Below are positions 1-6,540 of a stretch of DNA of 7,076 nucleotides, in pieces. Within the stretch, counting starts at the first letter, position 1, and every line of letters starts with the position of its first letter. Origin of the DNA: Sandaracinaceae bacterium (GTDB lineage Bacteria; Myxococcota_A; Polyangia; Polyangiales; Sandaracinaceae); assembly GCA_025056955.1 (NCBI GenBank), contig JANWYL010000165.1, positions 1 through 7,076 on the forward strand, in the 5' to 3' direction. The notes under the pieces were generated by a model. The model did not search any database and was not told where the DNA came from. It saw only the letters and a program-made list of their open reading frames with translations. The translations under genes and the position numbers were made by a program.

Positions 1-47
1 ATTGCGTTGTAAAAGCCGCATCCACAAAACCCATTTCAACATCGCCA

Positions 48-2687
48 TTGCCTCTGCCAAAGCTCAAAACGTGTTTCTCCGTCCGAGCGCCTCGCTGGGC
101 TTGGCTTGGAGCAGTTGCCTTCGTGGCGCTCAAAGGCTGTGGTGGTCAACCATCCAACAACCCCGATGCCGGACCATCGCTTTGGGATGCTGCACCCGAT
201 GGGGCTTTTGATGCCTTCTCAACTCCCTTCTCGATTGCAATTGACGACGGTGAGGGTGGGTCTCCACCAAGTGCCAGCCTTGAGGTCTCAAGCAACCCGC
301 TGCGCATCCAGTTGCGTCGCGCCAACGGTGAACTCTTGCTTCAAAGCCAAGCATCGGGACTTCTTGTTGGAGTAAGCCAACGCGGTGGAAGCTTTTACCA
401 CGAGGTGACAGCTCCTTCGCCACCCTTCATCGAGTGGCACGCGCTTGATTGGGGTGTGGCGAGCGAAAACCCTCACCAAGCCCTGATCAGCGATGGCATG
501 GGCAGAAGCGCGCGGCTTAGCTTGAGCCGCATCGATCGGGGTGTGCTGCGCTTACGCATCGAGGTGATCAGCGGGATGGAGGCAGCGGCGCTCCTGCGTC
601 TCCGGTGGGTGATCGATGATGGCAGCTATCAAGGCCTTGGTGAACGTTTCACTGGGGCAGATGCGCGAGGGTGGATTGTACCCATGCAACTTTCGGTTAC
701 CACCCTCACTCGCGAAAGTGGGCTCAACGAACACCATGTCCCAGTACCCTTTTTGGTGAATTCGCGGAGCTACGGCCTCTTCGTTGAAAGCAGAGAAGCA
801 GGTGCTTTCGATGTGGGCGCAACCAACCCAAATGAAGTGTGGGTGACTTTCGAGGGAACCCGTTTGGATCTCCTATTCTTTGCCCAACCAACACCCCGCG
901 AGGTCATTGCCGCCTATACCAGGTATACAGGGCTCCCGATCCTGCCCCCTCGATGGGCTTTTGCCCCTATGCACTGGCGCAACGAGTGGCGCAACCGCGA
1001 AGCCCTTGAAAATGAAGTGCGTGATCTTTTGAGGTTGCACATTCCAGCCACCTGCTTTTGGATCGATAACCCTTGGATGAGCTCCTACAACGACAACGTT
1101 TTTGATGAAAGGCGCTTTCCCGAGCCGCACACGATGCTTCAAATGCTCCGCAACTCTGGCTTTCGCCCTCTCCTTTGGAATGTCCCCTACCTCGACCGAC
1201 CTGAAGACGGCACTCCCAGAAATCGGGCAGAGATGCTTTACATCGAGGCCGAGCGAAACGGCCACCTCGTCCGCACACGGAGTGGCAATGTTTTTCTAGC
1301 CCCCTCAGCCCTCTCCATTTCGGGATTTCGCTCAGCTGCTGCGCTCGTGGATCTCACAACCGAAGGGGGGCGGGCTTTTTGGCAACGCACCATTGACCCC
1401 CTCGTTCGAGATTTGGGCGTTCGTGCCTTTAAGCTGGATTATGGTGAGGACGTAGTGCCAGAATTTGCAGGCACGCGCCTTCACCTTCGCTTTGGAGATG
1501 GCACAACTGAACGCGAAACCCACAATGTGTTTGCGATGCACTATCACACGCCCTATCGGCGTGCACTAGACACCCACTCCGATGAGGGTGGATTTATCCT
1601 GGCCCGTGCTTCCTGCTACGGTGGGCAGCGCATCGCCGATATCATCTGGCCTGGCGACATCGACTCGGATTTTTCAAGAGGGGATGCACGGAATGTCGGC
1701 GGCCTCCCTGCAGCGATTTCGGCCATGATTTCGCTCGCTGCAAGTGGCTTTCCAAGTTTTGCCTCGGACACAGGAGGCTTTCGAGAAGGGCCACCAACCC
1801 TTGAGACCCTGCTCCGTTGGGCAGAGCACACCGCCTTTTCACCTTTCTTACAGCTCGGTGGTGGTGGTGAACACCATAACCCTTGGCTCTACGAGCCAAC
1901 ACCACGAGTGCCTGACCCAACTTCAACCTACCGCGAGCTTGCACGCATGCACACCTCTCTCATACCCTACTTTCGCATTCACGCGATTCGCGCTTCACAA
2001 GATGGCACTCCACCGATTCTCCACCCTGCCATGGCATTTCCAGAAGACAGGGGTGGGTATGGAGACCCGGATGCATACCTTCTTGGTGAAGATCTATTTG
2101 TTGCGCCTGTTGTCACTTCAGGTGCAACCAGAAGGGTTGTGCACCTTCCGCCAGGAAAATGGGTGCACCTTTGGAGCCGTCAGTCTTTTGATGGAGCAAG
2201 GGATATTGAGATCGACGCACCCATTGGAAGGCCGCCCGTATTTGTCCGATGGGGTGCAATCATCCCCATGCTCGCTCACGATCTCGAAACCCTCGTCCCT
2301 GCTCCTTCTCCCCTCGACGGTTATGAACGCATCGATCCATCCGATCGGCCATTTATGAGGGCGCTGGTCTTCCCTGGAGAACGACGGCGGATTGAAAGCG
2401 AGGAGGGGCTGGCAATTGAGGTGGTGGATCCGGGTCCTCCTCTCCACATGGTGGTTGAACCAGTTTCGCGTAAGCCGGATCTTGGCATTCGTGCGATTCG
2501 CCTTGAAATCGACCGCCGGCCGATTGGAGCACCTCCACCAAGCACAGTGCGTTTTGACGGTGTCGCGCCCGCAAGAAGCACCCGCACTGCGGTTGAAAGC
2601 GGTTGTGGTCCGTGTTGGGCGGAAGAAGATGGGGTGATTTGGGTTGGTCTTCGAGCCGAAAGGCGCACATCCATTGTGGTTGAGTGA
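48..2687 (+). CDS. GH31 family glycoside hydrolase, lipoprotein (alpha-xylosidase/alpha-glucosidase type)
   Basis: Predicted retaining alpha-glycosidase of family GH31, releasing alpha-linked xylose, glucose or a related sugar from glycans at the cell envelope. Seen in the 879-residue product: a basic start and hydrophobic stretch (about 17-28) ending at Cys31, read as a lipoprotein signal; a Gly/Asn/Pro/Asp-rich linker (about 32-60); an N-terminal beta-sandwich with YQGLGERF (194-201); a TIM barrel with WIDNPW (338-343, Asp340 at the substrate site), FKLDYGED (461-468) and WPGDIDSDF (534-542); then C-terminal beta domains. By family knowledge Asp464 is the nucleophile and Asp537 the acid/base, so it should be active. 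KLDYGE resembles the KTDFGE of alpha-xylosidases such as YicI, but the substrate cannot be fixed from sequence. The start is uncertain: TTG at 48 has no visible ribosome binding site, and the frame stays open to the window edge, so the gene may begin earlier. Lys at -2 of the lipobox is unusual. Confidence 0.9.
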   Translation: MPLPKLKTCFSVRAPRWAWLGAVAFVALKGCGGQPSNNPDAGPSLWDAAPDGAFDAFSTPFSIAIDDGEGGSPPSASLEVSSNPLRIQLRRANGELLLQSQASGLLVGVSQRGGSFYHEVTAPSPPFIEWHALDWGVASENPHQALISDGMGRSARLSLSRIDRGVLRLRIEVISGMEAAALLRLRWVIDDGSYQGLGERFTGADARGWIVPMQLSVTTLTRESGLNEHHVPVPFLVNSRSYGLFVESREAGAFDVGATNPNEVWVTFEGTRLDLLFFAQPTPREVIAAYTRYTGLPILPPRWAFAPMHWRNEWRNREALENEVRDLLRLHIPATCFWIDNPWMSSYNDNVFDERRFPEPHTMLQMLRNSGFRPLLWNVPYLDRPEDGTPRNRAEMLYIEAERNGHLVRTRSGNVFLAPSALSISGFRSAAALVDLTTEGGRAFWQRTIDPLVRDLGVRAFKLDYGEDVVPEFAGTRLHLRFGDGTTERETHNVFAMHYHTPYRRALDTHSDEGGFILARASCYGGQRIADIIWPGDIDSDFSRGDARNVGGLPAAISAMISLAASGFPSFASDTGGFREGPPTLETLLRWAEHTAFSPFLQLGGGGEHHNPWLYEPTPRVPDPTSTYRELARMHTSLIPYFRIHAIRASQDGTPPILHPAMAFPEDRGGYGDPDAYLLGEDLFVAPVVTSGATRRVVHLPPGKWVHLWSRQSFDGARDIEIDAPIGRPPVFVRWGAIIPMLAHDLETLVPAPSPLDGYERIDPSDRPFMRALVFPGERRRIESEEGLAIEVVDPGPPLHMVVEPVSRKPDLGIRAIRLEIDRRPIGAPPPSTVRFDGVAPARSTRTAVESGCGPCWAEEDGVIWVGLRAERRTSIVVE
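138..140 (+). other. Putative lipidation site, Cys31 of the GH31 protein
   Basis: The codon for Cys31 follows Leu-Lys-Gly at the end of a hydrophobic stretch, matching the lipobox pattern at -3 (Leu) and -1 (Gly) but not at -2, where Lys replaces the usual small residue. The residue after Cys is Gly, not the Asp that retains lipoproteins in the inner membrane in enterobacteria, which hints at outer-membrane or surface placement. The low-complexity linker that follows is typical of tethered lipoproteins. The site is inferred from pattern only. Confidence 0.6.
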
Positions 2688-2708
2688 AAATCAACCTTTT
2701 GGTTATTT
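2678..2708 (+). terminator. Candidate intrinsic terminator overlapping the GH31 stop codon
   Basis: A perfect 6-base inverted repeat, GGTTGA (2678-2683) and TCAACC (2691-2696), encloses a 7-base loop and is followed at once by TTTT and then GGTTATTT. The stop codon TGA (2685-2687) lies in the loop. A second GGTT at 2701-2704 can pair with the same AACC (2693-2696), giving an alternative hairpin that could serve transcripts arriving from the opposite strand. The stem is short and the T-tract is interrupted, so the call is modest; its place between two convergent genes supports it. Confidence 0.4.
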
Positions 2709-2781
2709 GGGTGCATGACTGACCCCGGAGCCAACCACCCCTCCTGGTGTTGCACCTCATCCTAAGCATGGTTATGGTGGG

Positions 2782-3468
2782 TTAGATCAGGGCTTTGATC
2801 GCATCTCTGGCACGCTGACACATGGTGCGCATGATGCGACGCAGCTCAGCCCGGGTGCTTTCATACTTCTCTCCGCCCAGGGCGGGCAAAACATCGGCCA
2901 CGGCTTCGAGGGTTGAAACCCATTCTCGCCGAGGTTCTCTGCGTAGGCGGCCGTAAATCGAGGGTTCGCGAGGAAGAATTCCAATCTGGTTGAGCTTGAG
3001 CATCCATCCGTTGCGCCACCACAAGCTTTTGGCTTGGCTCCAACTTCCATCAAGAACAATGATTCCTTCGAGGAGGGGAGCGTCTGGGGGCCGAGGCCTC
3101 CCCTTGCGCCCAAGGATCACGACACTTCCAGGCTCCTTGCCTTCAAGCGCACGCCGCAAAGGGGCAGTGGTGAAAAGAACAGCCCATCGCTTCCGGTCGA
3201 TGGAGTGCCCAACTGCCGCTTCAGGCGAAGGCCAAGAAAGGCCCACCCGCACGCTCGTTCGTTCAAGAGACCTCGTCAAAATACCTGCTGTGCCTAGAAT
3301 CAAGTCCTCTTCTTGAGGGTGTTGGAGAATACACACCTCAACGGGGCTTGGCAAGGGTGAAGGGGGTAAGCGATCGCAAATGCAAATCGGAAGTGGACGT
3401 GCACACGAAGCACAAGAAGGAAATTCTTCGAGCATCGAAAGCACAGGGGTCAGTCGTCGAGGCCACAC
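2782..3468 (-). CDS. DTW domain protein, probable tRNA-uridine aminocarboxypropyltransferase
   Basis: Probable enzyme transferring the 3-amino-3-carboxypropyl group of S-adenosylmethionine to a tRNA uridine (acp3U), as known for the DTW family (bacterial TapT/YfiP, human DTWD1/DTWD2). Seen in the 228-residue product: four cysteines near the N-terminus in a C-x2-C-x6-C-x-C pattern (19, 22, 29, 31), probably a zinc site; HPQE at 50-53; the signature block LDGSW (139-143) followed by SQAK, a Ser variant of the D-x-T-W motif; and a C-terminal stretch with EPRREW and STLEAVADVL, matching the family's conserved end. Length fits a complete member. The start is GTG at 3468, with an in-frame stop two codons upstream; an ATG at 3435 (residue 12) is equally possible and keeps all motifs. 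Neither has a good ribosome binding site. The gene has its own likely promoter and is convergent with the GH31 gene. Which tRNA position it modifies is not visible. Confidence 0.88.
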   Translation of the reverse strand: MWPRRLTPVLSMLEEFPSCASCARPLPICICDRLPPSPLPSPVEVCILQHPQEEDLILGTAGILTRSLERTSVRVGLSWPSPEAAVGHSIDRKRWAVLFTTAPLRRALEGKEPGSVVILGRKGRPRPPDAPLLEGIIVLDGSWSQAKSLWWRNGWMLKLNQIGILPREPSIYGRLRREPRREWVSTLEAVADVLPALGGEKYESTRAELRRIMRTMCQRARDAIKALI

Positions 3469-3503
3469 GCTTCAACACACCAAAAGAAGTTGGAGCATCA
3501 AAC

Positions 3504-3531
3504 CTTATACCCATGCACTTCACCTCCGCAA
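3504..3531 (-). promoter_or_regulatory. Candidate sigma-70-type promoter for the DTW gene
   Basis: On the - strand, TTGCGG (3526-3531) lies 16 bases before TATAAG (3504-3509). The -10 box matches the consensus at five of six positions; the -35 box matches at three. A transcript would start near 3497, leaving a leader of about 30 bases to the GTG start or about 60 to the ATG start of the DTW gene. It sits in a 123-base gap between two genes of the same direction, where a promoter would be expected. Found by eye only. Confidence 0.35.
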
Positions 3532-3561
3532 TCCCCTTCATCTGGCCGAGTGTCCCTTCGA

Positions 3562-3581
3562 ATCACATCCGCATCACATCC
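3562..3581. repeat. Two 9-base direct repeats at an 11-base period
   Basis: ATCACATCC occurs at 3562-3570 and again at 3573-3581, with GC between the copies. The repeats lie about 30 bases upstream of the candidate -35 box of the DTW gene and just after the stop codon of the preceding gene. An 11-base period places both copies on nearly the same face of the helix, as in some direct-repeat operators. No regulator is recognised, and a chance duplication is possible. Confidence 0.3.
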
Positions 3582-3591
3582 CAGTTGCACA

Positions 3592-4239
3592 CTATCCTTT
3601 CTCGAGGTCCCTTTGGAGATAGCTCAAAATCACCTCATCCAAGGTGCGCTCAGAAAGCACTTCCTGACCAAAAATCGACTCTCGGGGGCGGCTTTGGTGA
3701 AATGGACTGCGTTGGTGGGGAAAGGAAGGTGGTGGCACGCAGATGCGCGGGGGGGGATGCGCCTCGGAAGGAGGGGAAGCAGAAGGAGGAGGGGAAGGCC
3801 TTTGCGCTTCACCCGCGCCCTTTGGTTCTTCTTTTGTGTCATCTTCTTTTTTGGCAGGCCGCGATATGGGTTCACTTGAGCGGCTTGGGCGGATCTCAAC
3901 GCTATGGAAAACCAAATTCGGCTCGTCTTCGATCACGATGGGCTGCTCGCTAAAGCGTCGGGCACCTTCCGCTTCGTCCTCATCAAAGAGGCCATCGCGG
4001 AGCGCGCGGAGCATGGCCTTGTGTTGGGCTTGCATGAGCTTTCTCACGATTTCTGGATAGCGCTCAGTGCCTAGAAACTCCCTGTAGCTCGTCTTTTTGC
4101 TTGCGATGATGCGTCCTCCATCTCCAAAAAGATGGGTGTAGACATGGCAATAGGCACTCCCCGAGTCCTCTGTCTGCACATGAAAGAGCTTGCCCCGGTG
4201 GCGAACGTTCGTGTTGTACCCGACGAGCGGCGAGCCCAT
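3592..4239 (-). CDS. Conserved protein of unknown function with Pro-rich linker
   Basis: Function unknown. The 215-residue product has three parts. Residues 1-85 form a compact, conserved-looking domain: the start MGSPLVGYNTNV, then KLFHVQTEDSG (17-27), THLFGDGGRII (35-45) and a helix with KLMQAQHKAM (67-76). Residues about 115-187 are rich in Pro, Ser, Glu and Lys and look disordered. Residues 189-212 (IFGQEVLSERTLDEVILSYL and on) look like a conserved tail. I recall similar N-terminal and C-terminal blocks in hypothetical proteins of myxobacteria, but cannot confirm this here. There is no signal peptide or membrane helix, so it is probably cytoplasmic. The ATG at 4239 was chosen because the family-like block begins there and AGG stands seven bases upstream; a GTG at 4272 would add 11 residues. 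It follows the VWA gene by 81 bases in the same direction, so it may share its transcript. The Pro linker is encoded by a purine-rich + strand tract with a run of eight G. Confidence 0.75.
   Translation of the reverse strand: MGSPLVGYNTNVRHRGKLFHVQTEDSGSAYCHVYTHLFGDGGRIIASKKTSYREFLGTERYPEIVRKLMQAQHKAMLRALRDGLFDEDEAEGARRFSEQPIVIEDEPNLVFHSVEIRPSRSSEPISRPAKKEDDTKEEPKGAGEAQRPSPPPSASPPSEAHPPPRICVPPPSFPHQRSPFHQSRPRESIFGQEVLSERTLDEVILSYLQRDLEKG
3749..3798. repeat. G8 homopolymer and polypurine tract inside the linker of the unknown gene
   Basis: The + strand has eight consecutive G at 3749-3756, and 3766-3798 is purine except for one C at 3780, with two similar copies of the pattern GAAGGAGG...GGGGAAG. 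On the coding (-) strand these give Pro and Ser codons of the disordered linker (HPPPR and neighbouring Ser-Pro repeats). The frame is intact on both sides of the run, since the conserved tail follows. Homopolymer slippage here would truncate the tail, but there is no direct sign of variation. Confidence 0.5.
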
Positions 4240-4273
4240 GGCGTTGCCTAAGAGGCTCAAAGATTTTAACACG

Positions 4274-4305
4274 AGCCATCGCCAAGCAAAAGCACCAAAT
4301 CATGC
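4274..4305 (-). promoter_or_regulatory. Weak candidate promoter before the 215-residue gene
   Basis: In the 81-base gap after the VWA gene, the - strand reads TTGCTT, then 15 bases, then TAAAAT, about 30 bases before the chosen ATG. The -10-like box matches consensus at five of six positions and the -35-like box at four, but the spacing is short. If used, the transcript would start just upstream of the chosen ATG and would exclude the alternative GTG start. Read-through from the upstream operon is as likely. Confidence 0.2.
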
Positions 4306-4320
4306 GAGAGCCTTTAGCGG

Positions 4321-6528
4321 CTAGGCCTTCCCCAACCAGCGGCGGCGCAAGATCCATTCAAGGCCAAGAAGCAAAAGGAGAGGAACGACAAAAGCCGGGG
4401 AAGCAAATGGTTTCGAGCGGGTGATTCTGCGAAGGGGGCGGGCAAGTGCCACAAAGTCTTTAAGGGAGCCAGCCTCTTCGATTTTTTGAAAAACCCCTCC
4501 CGTTTTTGCAGCAAGCTCGCGCATCAGCTCTGGGTCTGGACGAGGGTCAGCGAGTTCTTGCCCGCCTTCTTCGACCACGAAAACCTCGCTGGCTTTGGCA
4601 TTGCCTGCTTCGTCTTCGGCAATCAGGCGGTAGCCCCCCGCTTCGCGAGGCGCTGGGCACTCGATGCGCGCTTGACCCTGCGAATCGGTACGCGCCTCAA
4701 GGCTCCACGCTTGCGCCCCCTTCGAGTTCATCAAGCGCAGGCGAAAGCCCTGACCGGCAATCGGACGATAGGTTTGGTGACGAAGCAAAACCTCTACATG
4801 CATTTGGGCCCCTGGGCCGTATCGTTCTTGATCCGTTGTGATTCGAGATGGCTCAAAAGAAGGATCACGAATGAGCCATCTCACAGCTGCATCCCAAAAC
4901 CTTTCGTAGGCCAAGCCCTCACCCTCGTCTTCTTCTGCCGGTTGAAAGGCCCAGCGCCACGTTGAGTCGGTAAGAAGCACAAGCACTCTCCCCTCACCCC
5001 GCTCTCCAACCACAAGCACAGGCAGTGGCTTTCCGTCTTCACCCAAAACCGATGGGTGTCCAAGAAGGAGGTGCCCCCATGGGCGCAGGCGCAAGACACG
5101 GTTAAGCCCATGAAAGGGAGGCACGCGCTTCCATGCGATTTCGTTGGCGCTTGGGTCGGCATGCAAAGCCACTATTGGGTGATACCGGCCCTCCGCTGAA
5201 AGCCGAGGCCGAAATGCGTCGAAAAGAATCAATTCCTTGGGCGAAGCAGTGCCTCTCAAGGTTTCCACTGGAAGAAGAGATGCGAAATCTGGGCTTAGGC
5301 CACTCGAAAAAGCCAATGGTCCCCCAATGACCGCAATGGCTCCTCCTCGCTCAAGATACTCACGGATTTGAGGAATGTAGGCATCCATCTCGAAAGGGAC
5401 AAAATCAAAGTTTTGAAAAATCAAAAGATCAAAACTTCCGAGGTGCTCACGGAAAAGTTCATCGGTTGGAAAGGGAATGAGCGCAAGTTCGTGAGAAGCA
5501 GCCATCGGATCATCCCCTTCATCGCGCAAGATAAAAAAGGTGATGAGATCCACTGTCGGCTCCCGCTTAAGCCAACTTCTGAGGAAGCGCGCGTCCCAGC
5601 TTGGCCTCCCTGCCACAAGCAGGGCCCTCAGCTCATCCCGCACCACACGCACAATCAAAGACTGCCAGTTGTTTTCTGGCACTTGATCGGGACCCATCGG
5701 ATCGAGCTCGATGCGGTAGAGCAGCCGCCCCACCTTGGTTGGGGTCACCTCAAACTGGGGTTGCACTTCGCCTTCTTCAGGGACATCGACCCTGAGCTGT
5801 TTGATCAGCTCATCGTTTTCAAAAAGCGAAAGGTTGACAACATGAGCCGAACGCCCGTAAGAGCGAATCAACGGCCGAATTCGAATGGGCCTCCTTAAAA
5901 AACCCACGCGATCGTAGTTTAAGGCAGCAATCCCATCATCCTCAAGCCTTTCCCCTTCACCCACCCATATGGTGTGAACCCTCAGGCCGAGTGCTTGAGC
6001 CTCTTGGATGGCCCCGCTTCCATGGTCCCGCCCATCTGAAACAACGACGACCGTCGCTGCTTCAGAAGCCAGCCCGCGGAAGGCTTCGGCCATATTTGTA
6101 TCACTTTCGATACCTTCCCACGATTCGATTGGATCTTCAAAGCGCCTTGGACGCAGTTCTTTGCCAAAAGACCAAATCGAAACATTGTCTGAGTGTTTTT
6201 CCTCACGCCACCTTTTGATGAGTGCTCGCACCTGATCCATGCGCGTTCTGGCTGGCGCTCCGATCCGCATCGATCGTGATACATCGACCGCAATTGCGAT
6301 GGGACTTACGTCCTCACTGGTGTCTTCGGCCACACAGGAAGGCTGGATGGAAAGCAAAGCCACACCGCCTGCACTCAACGTTCTCAATGTCCACAAAAAA
6401 GCCTTTCGAGAGCGAGGGAGGCCGTCGAGCCCCTTAAAGCCAAAGAAGGCAAGCAGGGCACAGGCAAGGAGAATTCCACCCGCAGTCGGCCCGCCTCCTG
6501 GCACCTCAAACTCAACAAAGCGATTCAT
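4321..6528 (-). CDS. Membrane VWA protein with glutamine-amidotransferase-like domain (MoxR/Bat-type operon)
   Basis: Probable inner-membrane protein binding partners through a metal-dependent VWA domain; exact role unknown. Seen in the 735-residue product: hydrophobic helices at about 16-31 and 44-62, separated by a basic loop (Lys32, Arg39, Arg41, Lys42); a VWA domain (about 74-195) with a complete MIDAS set, DVSRS (Asp82, Ser84, Ser86), Thr144 and Asp165 in VVSDGRD; a beta-rich segment (about 205-295); a class-I-amidotransferase-like fold (about 298-550), including LRALLVAGRPSWDARFL; a second beta domain (about 565-680); and a final helix (709-727) followed by RRRW. The positive-inside rule puts the large middle part in the periplasm. 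The amidotransferase-like part has no Cys at the nucleophile turn (AVIGGPLAFSSG, 399-410), so it is probably not catalytic. The start is well supported: ATG preceded by GGGGAGGGA, only 9 bases after the DUF4159 stop. Such proteins usually accompany MoxR and DUF58 genes. Confidence 0.85.
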   Translation of the reverse strand: MNRFVEFEVPGGGPTAGGILLACALLAFFGFKGLDGLPRSRKAFLWTLRTLSAGGVALLSIQPSCVAEDTSEDVSPIAIAVDVSRSMRIGAPARTRMDQVRALIKRWREEKHSDNVSIWSFGKELRPRRFEDPIESWEGIESDTNMAEAFRGLASEAATVVVVSDGRDHGSGAIQEAQALGLRVHTIWVGEGERLEDDGIAALNYDRVGFLRRPIRIRPLIRSYGRSAHVVNLSLFENDELIKQLRVDVPEEGEVQPQFEVTPTKVGRLLYRIELDPMGPDQVPENNWQSLIVRVVRDELRALLVAGRPSWDARFLRSWLKREPTVDLITFFILRDEGDDPMAASHELALIPFPTDELFREHLGSFDLLIFQNFDFVPFEMDAYIPQIREYLERGGAIAVIGGPLAFSSGLSPDFASLLPVETLRGTASPKELILFDAFRPRLSAEGRYHPIVALHADPSANEIAWKRVPPFHGLNRVLRLRPWGHLLLGHPSVLGEDGKPLPVLVVGERGEGRVLVLLTDSTWRWAFQPAEEDEGEGLAYERFWDAAVRWLIRDPSFEPSRITTDQERYGPGAQMHVEVLLRHQTYRPIAGQGFRLRLMNSKGAQAWSLEARTDSQGQARIECPAPREAGGYRLIAEDEAGNAKASEVFVVEEGGQELADPRPDPELMRELAAKTGGVFQKIEEAGSLKDFVALARPLRRITRSKPFASPAFVVPLLLLLGLEWILRRRWLGKA

Positions 6529-6540
6529 TCCCTCCCCTCA
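6529..6540 (-). promoter_or_regulatory. Ribosome binding site directly joining the DUF4159 stop to the VWA start
   Basis: On the - strand the stop TGA of the DUF4159 gene is followed by GGGGAGGGA and then the ATG of the VWA gene. The strong purine-rich Shine-Dalgarno sequence therefore fills the whole intergenic gap, fixes the VWA start codon, and suggests translational coupling of the two genes. It is the clearest ribosome binding site in the window; the other starts here have weak or no such signal. Confidence 0.75.

Noticed and set aside
2..211. Open frame on the + strand in another frame at the left edge, possibly a frameshifted N-terminus of the GH31 gene
   Set aside because: The frame of the GH31 gene stays open through the same stretch and already gives a convincing signal sequence and Cys, so no frameshift is needed.
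969..1000. Repeated TGGCGCAAC as a short tandem repeat
   Set aside because: It encodes the W-R-N pairs of the GH31 protein and is explained by coding sequence.
1744..2358. Long + strand open frame inside the GH31 gene
   Set aside because: It is out of frame with conserved GH31 C-terminal domains that read clearly in the main frame, and its product shows no recognisable domain.
2732..2756. Hairpin-like CCAACCA ... TGGTGTTG in the convergent gap as a terminator
   Set aside because: The pairing needs a bulge and is not followed by a T-tract; the hairpin at 2678-2708 is a better candidate.
3338..3541. Small - strand open frame covering the DTW leader and the start of the DTW gene
   Set aside because: Out of frame with the Cys motif and the signature blocks, overlaps the candidate promoter, and shows no family features.
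3348..3953. Long + strand open frame across the DTW gene, the gap and the unknown gene
   Set aside because: Antisense to two genes with conserved motifs, crosses the intergenic gap, and has a composition typical of an overlap artefact.
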